64,000 nt of DNA from Nansenia antarctica (taxonomy: Eukaryota > Chordata > Actinopteri > Argentiniformes > Microstomatidae), in assembly GCA_963989245.1 (NCBI GenBank), contig OZ022349.1:24825632-24889631 (forward strand). The letters are read 5' to 3'. The position numbers were made by a program, and so were the translations under genes. Positions within the stretch are counted from its first letter, which is position 1. Every line of letters starts with the position of its first letter. Shown in pieces: positions 45,842-58,800 of the stretch. Under the pieces are notes generated by a model. The model ran no database searches. It was not told the origin of the DNA and saw only the letters and a list, made by a program, of their open reading frames with translations.

Positions 45842-46195
45842 CATTATTCTTCTCCCTGCCTTTTTTTTCTGCAATATACACGTTGGAAATCGTTTGGTTT
45901 GAACAAGTTTATTGTTGTTTCGAGTCATTCTAGCTGTACACATCAGCAGTTTAATAGTATATTATTCTTTTCCCTGCCTTTTTTTTCTGCAATATACACG
46001 TTGGGATTCGTTTGGTTTGAACAAGTTTATTGTTGTTTCGAGTCATTCTAGCTGTACACATCAGCAGTTTAATAGTATATTATTCTTTTCCCTGCCTTTT
46101 TTTTCTGCAATATACACGTTGGGATTCGTTTGGTTTAAACAAGTTTATCGTTGTTTCGAGTCATTCTAGCTGTACACATCAGCAGTGTAATAGCC
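45842..46195. repeat. 118-bp tandem repeat, three copies
   Basis: The units each contain 'ccctgcctttttttt', 'gcaatatacacgttgg', 'gaacaagtttattgttg' and 'cacatcagcagt', at a measured period of 118 bp. They lie directly downstream of L1 ORF1, where ORF2 would be expected. Confidence 0.92.
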
Positions 46196-46558
46196 CATGT
46201 TAATGTTTGCTTTTGGACTGACACTAACGAAACAACTAATGTATTACCCCAACATGTACATTTACATTTGTTAATGTGCTGGGTCATTTATTTTATTTTA
46301 TGTAGTGGTATTATGGTTGTATAGTATATGGTAGGCTACATTGTATTGTAGTAATTATATTATTGCTATGTTTAATATTGCCTATATATACAGATCTGTT
46401 TCTATTATTTTATTCGTTTTCCCTCTTTCGACATCTTTACTATATGTTTTTGTAGTGATGTTACTACCTATACAAATTGATCGGGAGTTCCTCGAGTGAA
46501 AATAGGGTTAATGGGAATAGGCCTACACTCGCGGAAGACTAACGGAGATTTGCCTAAC

Positions 46559-46924
46559 ATGGATAAGAAGCAGAATGGAAAGGGGAAGAAGGGGAAGAAG
46601 GGGCCACCAGAGGAGTTTGAGGTAGAGAAGGTGATGGACCAACGCATCGTCAACGGGAAGGTTGAATTCTTTCTCAAATGGAAAGGATTTACAGATACGG
46701 ATAACACATGGGAGCCTGAGGAAAGACTTCACTGTCCGAAGCTGATTTCAGCGTTCCTTGTTGAATCCCAGAAGAATGTAGTGGAGACAGGCCCGTCACT
46801 ATGGGAGAGGACCGGGTGTGTCAGGAGTAGTGTTGTTCCGATACCGATACTAGTATCGGCATGGCCACCGATACGCACAAAAATGCTGGTATCGGTATCG
46901 GTATCGGCGAGTACTAACAAATAA
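46559..46924 (+). pseudogene. HP1-gamma (CBX3)-like chromodomain ORF, intronless
   Basis: Starts MDKKQNGKGKK, as HP1-gamma does near its N-terminus, followed by a full chromodomain: 'EEFEVEKVMDQRIVNGKVEF', 'FLKWKGF' and 'DNTWEPE'. The aromatic-cage positions (Phe, Trp, Phe) that bind methylated H3K9 are present. The chromoshadow domain is absent. After about 80 residues the frame runs into unrelated repeat DNA and stops at 46924. CBX genes are normally interrupted by introns here, so this looks like a truncated retrocopy. An open chromodomain could in principle still be translated. Confidence 0.75.
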
Positions 46925-47306
46925 TAACACCCGATACCAAACTCTTGTTCAAACGCAGCACGTTGCGTTTTTCTCAGCTTGTCTGCTATAGTAGCCTGAC
47001 ACAGCCTTCCTAACACAGACATGCCCAGACATGCCCAGGCATGCTCCTCTGCTGGAACGCTATTGGCCCAGAGCAGCTGCTCTCAACCAATGGCGTGGCA
47101 GCTTTTCACTATCGCGGAAAAACAAACATGCATGTTGTACGGTTTTATATCTTAAAGTTATTTTGTTTGTAAATGTTCACTTGCTGTTGCACTACTACTA
47201 CGACTGTTTTATACATTCCACCATTCCACCAGTCTGCATGTCTAGACTGTGCATATGTTGTTAAATGTATTAAACAATGTTAGCACTTAAAAAAAAAAAA
47301 AAAAAA
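46830..47306 (+). mobile_element. repeat with CCGATACCGATA ends and poly(A) tail
   Basis: It starts 'tagtgttgttccgatacc' and carries several 'ggtatcggtatcgg' phrases typical of fish transposon ends. It runs to an A-rich tail (about 19 A) at 47288-47306. No opposite terminus was identified, so the class is open. Confidence 0.4.
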
Positions 47307-48171
47307 ATTGTAAACACTTCAGTCGGTACTAAGAAATCTGAGACAAACTCTCGATTTTAGTACAGGCGATTGGCAGTTCTATTAGACGTCGTAACAAACA
47401 CAAAAAATCTTGAAATCTTTCTCTTCCGTTTGTACAAAATGCTGACCATGCAGATATGTACATTAATAAAGTACATTAAGGATGCACTGATAAGGATCAC
47501 CGAATCACATGGTGGTTAACAGCCCTAATTGCAATTTGGAGTGAAAGCACGTCCGTACACTTTCACTCTAAACCTAATTTGGAATGACGCTTTGTTAAAG
47601 TGTGCACATTTCAGAGAACTTTGTATTTCCCCCCTACTCACATCAGAAAAGAACACACGGGCAATGAACTAGCTTTGAACTAGCTTTGAACTAGCTTTGT
47701 GGCGTTTTCGCTTTGGTGAACCACGCTGGTGTTGGCGATGACGGTGCCAATTTTGTGGCAGGAAGAAGAAAAATGCATCCAGGCAGCGCCTCCACCTAGC
47801 ATGATGCTCTTCCTTCTCATTGGACAACATGAGGGAGGGGCTTGGACCCTTTCGCGTCCAAACATTTTTGGATTGGTTCTGCTTTTATCATTTTGGTCAT
47901 CGGTTCGATATACAGTATAAATATAAAGTCGCAGTATCAGTTTTTTTTATCAAAATAAAAAAATATTCATTAAAAAGGCTTGGACCCCCCCCCCCCCCCC
48001 CCCAAACCCACCCCACCCCACCCCCATTCTAAAATAGATAGATCTCATAAAGTCACATCCTCTTTCTGTCCCTCCTTGTGCCAAATACTTCCTCTTCTAC
48101 ACCCCTCACAGGTGCACAGAGGGGTACGTCCCAGGTTTTAGTTCCTAGGTGTCGGGGTCTCAGCGGGGGTC
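47307..48171. other. non-coding stretch 3' of MFSD13A
   Basis: It contains a threefold 'gaactagcttt' at about 47666-47698, a poly-C run at 47987-48003, and presumably the MFSD13A 3' UTR at its right end. No polyadenylation signal could be fixed. Confidence 0.4.
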
Positions 48172-49818
48172 TCAGATAGCCTTGATGTCCACCAGGTGGC
48201 TGTGCTGCACCCCCTGCCTCTGGGCCTTGACCCCCTGCAGCCTGCGTCCGTGCAGCGTGAAGCGGGACCATGCGGCCAGCTGCAGCACAGCGCAGGAGAT
48301 GGGCACCAGCACCAGCAGGTAGAAGCAGCCCTGGCGCAGCGGGACGCCCCCCGCCCCAGCCCCGACCCCCCCCGGGCCGGAGAGAGCCACCGCCGCAGCC
48401 AGGGGGTCCTGTAACGCCATCGCCGCTGGGTCCTCTACGGCCACCACGGGGCTCCGGTCAAAGATGTCATAGCCTGAAGAGAGAGAGAGAGTGAGAGAGA
48501 GACAGAGAGACAGAGAGAGACAGAGAGAGAGAGAGACAGAGAGAAAGACAGAGAGAGAGTGAAAGTGTGAGAGTCACAGTTTTTCGAAAAAGTCAGATCA
48601 TTACATCGGATCCCGATATCAGGACCAAAGCATTAGAACGTGTCACATGTGACATGATAACACCACAAACTAAAAATCACCAAAAAAAAGGCAACGAACT
48701 GATGGGTAATGGCTGAAAGTTAAGCTGTGTATTTATCTAGTTTTAGTTTTGTTATATTTCATTAAACACTAAATAATGTATTTTGTATAATGAGTAGTCG
48801 AGTACATAAGTCATTAAGTGGTTTCACATGCTCACTCTCCCTAGTAAGTTGATAATCTTTATTTATGTCGTTGAACTGTGATTGGACTTCTTCTTGGGGT
48901 CCTCTATCATCTGTTCTTAGTAAGAGCCCTAAGACAGACCATTACTTTACTAGATAGTTACGACCACTTTAAGGTGAGCTTTGACCTAAAGTGTCTCAGT
49001 GTCCAGTTTCTGTGTGTTACCTAACGGACTCGAACCATACTGATATTCATATAGGATGCTTATGTAATTGAGCGTGTACAAATCCTATAGGCTGAATAAC
49101 AGTTCTTTGTCTCTGAAGACTATATAAACTCATGTATGTGGACTTTATACTTTGAAGACTGTACCCTATACTTCTTCCCGACCGGTCGTATTCATTAAAC
49201 TAAGAAAGAGATCTCTGAGTCTGTCGTTTGTCATCTGTATCTTCAAGACCATCACTTTTGATAAAATCCCTACAGTACACAGTTATGACGGTGATCAACG
49301 GTATCTTAAGAGAGTTGTGGAGGACAGGAGGCCACACCCACCGGTGTAGACACACAGCAGCCAGGTGCCGATGAGCGGGGCGAACGTCTGGCCCGGCTTG
49401 GTTACCAGGGCGACCATGCCGAAGAGGAGCGCCGAGGCGGCCTGCTGGCGTCCGTTCAGGACAAAGTCCTCGTCCACCAGGTCTGTGATCACCAGGTTCA
49501 GCAGCCTGCAGGTGCCCTCCGTGAACACGCGGTTACTGCGGGGGGTCAGAGGTCAGAGGGGGGAGGGGGGGGGTGTTGGGTTGCTGTTATGACAACAAAT
49601 GTGTGTGTGTAAGTAAGTAAGTATGATTGAGTTATGGTGAACGTGTAAGAGTGTGTGTGTGTGTGTGTGCCCGTCCGTCCGTGTGTGTGTGTGTCCGTAT
49701 GTGTGTTTGCGTGTGTGTATGCGCCCGTTCGTCTGTGTGTGTGTCCGTCCATGTCTGTGTGTGTGTGTGCCCGCCCGCCTGCCCATCCGTCCGTCCGTGT
49801 TTGTGTGTGTGTGCGCCC

Positions 49819-49852
<34 letters not shown>

Positions 49853-52800
49853 GTCTGTGTGTGTGTGTGTTCTGTGTGTGTCCGTCTGTGTGTGTATGCG
49901 CCCCTCCGTCTGTGTGTGCGCGCGTGTGCGCGCCCGTCTGTGTGTGTGTGTGTGCATGTGTGCGTCCTACCTGGCTATGAAGACACAGAGCAGGTAGATG
50001 TGGTCGGCCCCGGCCAGCAGCATGGCCAGGCTGAGGCCCAGCTTCAGCAGGAACAGCCAGCGGATCACCTGGTACACCCCGTAGCGCTGGCACAGAGTCA
50101 GGAAGTACAGGTTGTTCAGGTGGGGGGCGATGTAGGACACACCTGGGGACACAGAGAGGGAGGGAGGAGAGGAGGGAGGGAGGGAGGGAGGGAGGAGAGG
50201 GGGAGGGAGGGAGGAGAGGAGGGAGGGATCACACACAGAGGGATCAGGGAGGGAGCTTTGAGTTGCTGTAAAAAGACACCGGTTAGTGTGAAGAGAAGGA
50301 CAGAAAGAAAGAAAGAGAAGATGACTAAAAGAGAAGAATAGAATAGATCGTCAGTCATTGTAACAAAAAGTCATCTGTGCCAAAACCTTTCAGTGAGTGA
50401 ATAGATTTTTTTTTTAAATTATAGTAATAATACAATAATTAATACAGGCTAAAATGGACTGACTTATACAGCGCCTTATTCCAAAGCGCTTTACAACGGC
50501 CTCTCATTCACCCGTTCACACACACATTCACACACCGACGGCGGCCAAGCTACCATGCAATTTTGGGGTTCAGTCAGTGTCTTGCCCAAGGACACCTCGA
50601 CATGTGGCCAGCTGGGGGTTCGAACCACCGATCTGCCGACCTTGCGATCGTTAGACGCCGGCTCTACCTCCTGAGCCGCATGTATAATAATACAATAATG
50701 AATACAGGCAAACTTGGCAGAAATGAATACACAGACGTTACCGCCACATTGCAAGTGTACACAGCACACATGTTTGACTAGGGCGAGGGAGGGAGGGAGG
50801 GCATGTCCTTACCCAACAGGATGGAGCCTGCAGAGGCGGATATGCTGTCAGACAGGAGGTGCTCCAGGAACAGTGGGAAAAAGTTACTGTTGAAGTGGCA
50901 GTGAAACACCTGTAGGGGGAGGCAGTGAGAGGGTCACTGGACAGGAAGTCAAACATGCGGGAATAATAACTCCTTCCTGGAACAACGGGCGTATCATAGC
51001 GACAGCAATATGACACAACAGCTGATGGTAAGGCCTGTGTGGAGGTACGGGCGTGTATCAATGGAAGACCTACAGTTGAGGCCAAAATTATTAGCCCCCC
51101 AGGAATTATGGAGCATTTTCCTAAAATTCTTCCCAATTGTAACCAGGGAGTAGCTAAAGGACTGTAGAATTTAGGAAGGGCTGGTTATCTAACTAACTCG
51201 GAGCTAAATCGGCAGTGTAGGAGGATAGAGGCAGGGGGGCGCCAGCAACCCTTTAGACTAGCATTACTAGCATTAGCATTAACATTAGCTAACAGACAAC
51301 TAAACACACAGCAATGTAGCAAATATGAACAAACACATTTATTTATACAAATGATATATACATCCCCGTATATACTCCCTCCCCGCCGGCCACACACACA
51401 CTCAATCACTCACTCACACGCAGTACCTGGCCTGAAAAAGGCTTAGAGTCCCGGACTGAAAGGAGCGCGTTGAGGCCTGGTTGGAGCTCGCATGTGCGTC
51501 GAGGAAGGCAGCAGACAAAGGGGGGGGGTGACGTTGCAACTCGAAGGGAAAGGGGCTTCTTCGTAGTCAACGACGAGGTGTGAAGGGTTCAGGTCCGGTG
51601 GTCCACGGTCAGCTCCGGTGGTGTCGGCGGCCGGTCGCAATCCACTCGTGGAGGCGACGGCTCTGTCCAGCTTGGGTCTCGCTATGCGCCAACGTTAGCA
51701 GCCGGCGGCTAGCAAGGCTGGCTAACGGGGACACAGCTAAACTGGGCTAGCGCTGCCAACTCAACAAACTCCGAACTCCCGCGGTGCTGCGGGTAGCCCG
51801 TGATTCACTACGAACAGTCAATGTTAAAGGCAGGTCTCTAACTGACTCGGGTTGTCTTCGGTCTCAGCACCGTGTGCGTTTACTGATCCACCATCTTTGT
51901 CTCACATTCGGTTCCTTCTCCTTCTTCTTCACTCTCGTCACTCTCAGACCACAGACCACTTCCGTCGCTATATATACACCAACCGAACATACATCCGGTC
52001 ACGTACGCCAATCATACATCCGGTCACGTACGCCACTCAAAACCACGCCCACTAGTCTGGCGCTTGCACAATACTAAACAAATCTAAGACAGAACTTATA
52101 CAATTACAATAACAATACATACACCTTCATGAAAACGTACATGAATAGTATGGAAAATAATAAAGGAAATAACAGGGGCAAAATAGGGCTGATTTGGGGA
52201 AACTAACTGGCTCTAAATTGTGGGCCTTCATAACAGCCGCCCCATGAAACCCTCGGTTTCATTTAACTAGGGAAGGCACACTGGCTAGGCTGCTCTAGCA
52301 GCGTGAGGTAGGAGGTGATAGTGTCCTTTGTAATTTGAGGGAGCTCAATCAGGCGTGCCACAGGTCGGGTGTAAGTGCGACCACCAACGTCCACGATGGC
52401 CGTCCGCACCCTTCCATCCGGACCCGGCAGGACCTTGGTCACTCTGCCTGTCTGCCAGGCGGCGCGTGGAAGGGACTGGTCGATCACCAGTACCACGGCA
52501 CCTTCGGACAAGTTGTCTCTCTCCCTCGTCCACTTCTGCCTGACTTGCAGGGTCGGCAGGTAGTGCAGTATGAACTGCCTCCAAAACTGGTCCGCGAGCA
52601 CCTGGCTGTGCCTCCACCATCTTCTTCCGGTGAGCTCTGCAGGGTCGTAGACTACCTGAGGCAGTGCAGAGTCTCGCCGCCCCATCAGCAAGAAGTTGGG
52701 CGTAATGGGATCCAGATCTGCTACATCACTGGAGGTATAGCCTAGGGGCCGGGAGTTCAAGATGCCCTCAATCTCTGCTAGTACAGTCTCGAGCACCTCA

Positions 52801-55800
52801 TCGGTAGGCACCTTCTGTCCGAGAATGGTACGTAGGACGTTCTTTACTGAGCGAATCTCCCGCTCCCAGGCTCCCCCGAAGTGTGGAGCATTTGGGGGGT
52901 TGAACTCAAACTTCACTTGCTGGGAGGCGAGTCTGTCACGGGCCTCCTCAGTCATCGCAGCGTAGCTCGCCCTCAGCTCGGCCTCACCACCGACGAAGTT
53001 GGTGCCTCTGTCCGACCGGAGGGTCTTAGGGGTCCCTCGCCTGGAGGTGAACCTCTTGAAGGACATGAGGAAGCTGTCGCTTGTGAGCTGGTGCAGAACT
53101 TCAAGGTGCATTGCTCTCGTCGTCAGGCACGTGTAGATGATGCCCCACCGCTTTTCGGAGGCTCGCCGGTTTCGGACTAGGAGTGGCCCGAAACAGTCGA
53201 CCCCAGTAGAGTGGAACGGAGCCTGTCTCAGTCGCAGCCGGTCCTCGGGCAGATCGGACATCATGGGCTGCGGCGGCGTGGCTCGCCACCTCTGGCAGTC
53301 CGAGCAGGACCTTTGATATCTCCGTACCGCCTCCCGTCCATGGAGTATCCAGAATCTCCGTCGTACCTCCGCGAAGACACGCTCTCCACCCGCGTGCTGC
53401 ACTTTGTCATCATGGTGCTTGATGACCAATCTGGTGACCTGATGCTTAGTGGGAAGCACGATGGGATGCTTCGTGTCTAGGTCTAGATCTTGAGCGCGGC
53501 GCAGTCTGCCACCCACGCGAATGAGAACACCGTCGAGCTCTGGAGCTAAGCCGCGGAGTCTACTGTCCGAGGGGATCGGCTTCCCTTTCTCGAGACACTC
53601 CAGCTCTCGGGAGAAGGCATCCTGTTGGGCACTCTGCAGCACCAGGAGCTCCGCCGCGGTGTAATCTTCGGCGCTGAGCGTAGTATCTAGGGGTAGACCG
53701 GCCTTGGAGCAGAACATCCTCTTCTGCAGCTCTTCGAGCGTCTCACACTCCTCTCCCGGAGTAGTCTCAGGGTCTACGACCTGGGTGGCTCCGCAGAACA
53801 ACGTCTTACGCAGCTCTTTGTCCTCTCTGTCTTCTGCTAACGCCGGCGTGGCTGGCCACTCTGACTCCCGCTCCTGTAGGAAGTCTGGTCCCGTGTGATA
53901 CAGGTGGGGCTCAGCCAGATCCCGGAGAGTTGCCCCTCTCGTGATGACGTCAGCAGGGTTCCTCTTGGTGTCTACATAACGCCAGCAGTTCACCTCAGTC
54001 AACTCCAGAATCTCTGCGACTCGGGTGCCCACGAACACCTTATACCGACATGAGCTGGACTTCAACCACTGGAGGACGGTAGTTGAGTCTGACCACATGG
54101 TGACGCTCATCAGAGGTAGCTGGAGCTCGTCGAGCAGGAACCTTCCCAGTTGCGCGCCGTTCAGGGCAGCACACAGCTCCAGTCTTGGGATGGACTGTTG
54201 CTTTTTCGGCGCCACTCGGGAACGTGCCAGGACAAACGAGACGTGGACTTCACCTCCAAGCTCTGCCGCTCTGACGTATGCCACGGACCCGTACGCCATC
54301 TCCGAGGCGTCGCAGAATACATGTAGCGTGATGACACTCCTCTCTAGGTCCGTGGAGGGAGGGAAGTAGCTCCGCTGCAGCTGGATGTGCTGGAGAGTGG
54401 GAAGTTCCTGCTCCCAGGCCTTCCACTTCTCTTCTAGGTGACGAGGCAGAGGATCGTCCCATCCTCGTTCTTGGGCCCACAGCTCCCGGACAAGCACCTT
54501 GGCCATCGTCGTGAAGGGAGCGATATATCCCAGTGGGTCGTACTGGCTCGCTAGAGTGCTGTATATCGTTCTCATCGTGACGCGTTGGGGCTTGGCAGGC
54601 TTATTGCGATAGCGTAGAGCAGGGGTATTCAATTACAAATTCAGTTGGGCCAGATTTGAAAACCAAGAAATGTTGCTGGGCCAGACATTTTCAGCGGCCA
54701 GTAGCCTAGGCACCAGGTAATGACACATTTCAAACCAACACAAATGAATGTAGGCCTAATGAAATACAAGCAGTTTATTTATAGTTTTCCTTTTAAATTA
54801 GGTAACATCTGACACAGGCACGTCAAAAGTCATCTCAAAGTGCATTAAAAAAGTGTACAATAAAGGACAATAAAAAAAAATCCTTTTGTAAAATATAAAT
54901 GTTGGTCATAGCTGACCCAGGCACATCACAAAGTGCTTTTAACTGAATGAAAATAACCATCAACGCCTTGAGTGCACAATTTAACAAGTTACAATTACAG
55001 TTAAACAATAAAATTGAATCTAATCTAATCTTACCCTGCTGACTTTCTTCTGTGAGAAGTGACATGTTTTATTCTGAACAAGAGCAGTGACATTTGGCTC
55101 ATAAGATGTCAATGCAATCCGAAGGCATTGGTGAAGAGTACTGTCAGTCAGGGAACAACGAGAGCTGCTTTTTATTGTGTTCATGTGTGAAAAGCTTGAT
55201 TCACAGGTGCATGTTGATCCAAACATACTGAGCACATGGATTGCTACTTTCTTAACGTTAGGGAACTGGTGCACGTTGACATCACTCCAAAACTTCGCAG
55301 GTCAATTAGTGCGAAGCTCCTGTGCCATGGTTACGGATGACTGCATGTCAACAAGTTCGAGTATGAATTTCCCCTCGTCGATGGAAGGCACCACTCCCTT
55401 TCCTCTGGTGGATAAGTCCCCTTCTATTGCAGCAGTGAACGGGTCTCTGGCAAAGCCCATCACCTCTGCGGGCAGAGCAAGTCCATCCAGTCGACCAGCA
55501 AAGTTCTCTTTCAACCTCGCAATGAAATCAGTCATCACATCTGTGATGTGTGCCGGGGATGAGACGCATTTGCGGAGCGTCGGAAAATGCAGCATTCTGC
55601 CGGTGCAGAAGTCGGCCGCGAAAAGGTCCAGTTTGATTTGAAACGCGCGCGTCTGTTCCACAAGATAAATCACAGTTTTGTCTCTGCCTTGTAGCCCCAC
55701 ATTTAGGTCATTCAGGTGTTGTTTGAATATGTCGCTCAGAAGGCAGACATCAGCCATGAAGTTGTCGTCCAGTATGCGATTCAAGTGTGTTTCTGCCTTC

Positions 55801-58800
55801 GTTTGCTTGCTGCTGCGGAGGAAAGTTGTAATCTCCTCTCTGAGATCACAGAAACGCTCCAGTGCCTTGCCTTTGGACAGCCACCTGACGTCGTTATGCA
55901 AAAGCAGATCGTGGTGCTCAGCAGACATTTCTGACAGCAGCTTGCGGAATAAGTTAATAATAATAATGTTGGAGGCTCGAAGTGGAGCGAATAAAATTAA
56001 TTGTAGCCATCACGTTGTCCATTGTTGTTTTAAGCTCCCCGCTTAGTTTATTTAGAGTGTCATATTCACATTCTGTAGGCTACTATAGTAGACATTTCTG
56101 CATGAATTTCTGAACACTTGCGAAATACGTTTTTCTCTGCTTTTATGACTGGGCCAATCGGGGGTCACGTCTGGGCCGCATGCGGCCCCCGGGCCGCTAA
56201 TTGAATAGGCCTGGCGTAGAGTGTCGGTCTGGAACTGCCAGATAAGTCCGAGCGTCATCTCCTGAGCATCATCTGGTGAGTGAGAGACCCAAGCCTCGCT
56301 GCTGGTCGAGGTGGCCTCCTTCGGGAGGTCTCTGATGACTTGCGGGTCGTTGCTGGCCCACTGGCAGATCTCAAATCCACCCTCCTGGAGATGAGCACGC
56401 AGGTCCTGGACTAGCTGACGGGCTTCCGTGGCTGTCTTCGAACTGTGGAGGCAGTTGTCCACGTAAAAGCTCTTATGGACGGCGTCAAACACTCCAGGAG
56501 GTGCCGTCTCCTGCGCGGCGTGAGTCTGTAGCGCATAGGTAGCGCAACAGGGGCTGCAGGTTGTCCCGAAGGGTAGCACCTCCCACTGGTAGATAGAGGG
56601 GTCGGGGTCGCTCGGGTCCTCTCTCCAGAGAAACCTCATGAGTGGCTTGTCTTCCTCCAACATCCTGACCTGGTGAAACATTCGCTTAATGTCACCACTG
56701 ACTGCGATCGGCTGCTGACGGAATCGCACCAGAACTCCCAAGAGGGCTGGGGTCAAGGTTGGACCAGGGAGAAGATAGTGGTTGAGGTTGAGCTTCCCCA
56801 CCTGGTAGCTACAGTTGAAGACCACTCGGTTCTTCCCGTTGTGGTGAACATTGTGGTGCGGGAGGTACCAAGACTCGGCACTCTGGTTCGCCTCGGCTGG
56901 CTCAAGCTTCTTCACCAGCCCGGACTCCGTCAGTTTCTTCATCTCAGTTCTGTAAGAAGCAGCAAGGACCTCGTCCTTCCTCATACGCTTCTCAGTGCTG
57001 GTCAGACACTGTAGGACGGTTCGAGGGGATACTCGAAACTCTGGCATGGGTTCTCTTCGGAGTAGTGGTGTGACGTATCTCTTCACGCCCTGGACTTCGA
57101 TACGCACTGTCTTTGCTTTAAGGAGGTCTATTGCGTAGACGTCCTCCTTTGACCGTACGTAGAGCTTCTCATTCTTGTAGGGCGCAACGTCTAGCGTCCA
57201 CAGCTTCTGGACGTTGTCTAGTAGCGCCGCATTCATGGAGTCCACACTGGTGTGAAGGCAGTTGATGGTCTGCACTTCTTCGGTTCGGACATGGAGGGAT
57301 GACGTAGCTCTCCCGTCTCTATCTCTCCACTCGGTAGCGCCTTGGAGGGCCCACCCAAGCGCAGTCTTAACAGCCATCGGGCAGCCTCGTGGTCCTCTCA
57401 GCGGAGGACGGAGCGACACGATCAGTGCAGCGTTGTCCGAGCCGATGAGAAGGGTTGGCTCCGCTCCTTCTATCGGATGTAGGTCTACTCGCCGTAGGTG
57501 GGAATATCTTGCGCGTAATCTCTCCAGGGGGTAGTCGTAGCGGGAGAGCGCTAGCTGGTCTGCGGTGAAGACATTCTGAAGCCGATATCTGTCCGACGGC
57601 CGCCCCGCCGGGGAGATAGAGAAGTTGATTCTCGCCCCGGTGACCTCTTTAAGGTCGCGACGTATCGTGCGCAGAGTCAGCTTCTCCTCAGTCCCTTGGA
57701 GCCCCAACTGGCGCACTGCCTCCTGGAGAAGGATGGTCCGTTCCGACCCGTCGTCTAGAACGGCGTACGTGTCGTACACAGCGTTGTTGTGGTGAAGTCG
57801 GACCTTCACCACCTTCAGTAGGACCTTGGAGCCGCTGCTCTGGGCTGGGTCTAGGTAGTAGACAGGTGTTTCCTCTTCCGGGGCGCTACCGGACCTAGGG
57901 CTTCTGGTGCCCTCCGTGGACCTGGCGAGGGAGACCTCGTGTAGGATGTTGAGGTGGACCTCCTCACAGCGGTTGCACTTCCTCCTCAAGGTGCAGTTCT
58001 TAGCCAGATGGTCGCGCCCACAGTTCCAGCACCTCTTGTTCTCCTCGAGCCACCTCTGCTTGGCCTCGGTACTCAGGTTGTTGAAGTCACTGCACTCATT
58101 GAACCAGTGCTCGCTGGTGCAGTACGGACATGGCGGTGGACCTCTCCGTCCCTTTTGAGGGGGTTGAGAGGAATCCTTTCCCTCAGGTCGGGCTTTCCTC
58201 TCTCTCCGAGGCTCCTCCTCCGTGTGCAGCACTCCTACTGGGCGTCCTCTGTTCGAGCTCGGCCTGTCCCAGCGGTCTCCCTTCTCCCTCTCCTTCTTCG
58301 GCTCAGCGTAACCCATGGCGTCTACGTTGGTGTCATGCACTTCCTCCAGTAGGAACTCCGCGAAGGCAGCCATGCTCAGACCCAACTTCCCGGGGTTACG
58401 AACGCGCTGCTGTCGCCGGAACCTCTCCTGCCGGAAGCGTGGGATCTTGCGGAGCAGCCGCTCTACGTTGGAGGTGCTGTTGATCTCGCTGGCGCCAGCT
58501 GGGCCCTGCGTCTTCAGCATTCCAACCAAGGTGTGCACGCGGAGCGCGAAGTCATCCAGCGCCCGTTCATCCTTGATGGGGGCCTGCTGTTCGAGGGCTT
58601 GCAGTTCAGCAAGGGCGTGGTTCCAGGGACGACCGTAGCGGGCATCCAAGTCGGCGAGCGCTCTGGTGTAAGGTGTCGGTGCGGAGGCATGGGCCAGAAC
58701 CATGTTGTGGGCTCTGGGGTTCCTCACATGCTGAAGGAGAATCGCATATTTGTAGGACTCTGAGCAGGAGTCGTCCAAGAGCGTGTCTAGGCAGATGCGT

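Noticed and set aside
49627..50341. 228-codon plus-strand frame
   Set aside because: Mostly translation of a TG/TCCG array and the antisense of an MFSD13A exon.
51185..52077. Frames inside the BEL/Pao LTRs (74, 65, 97 codons)
   Set aside because: They occur identically in both LTRs and have no domain; LTRs are not coding here.
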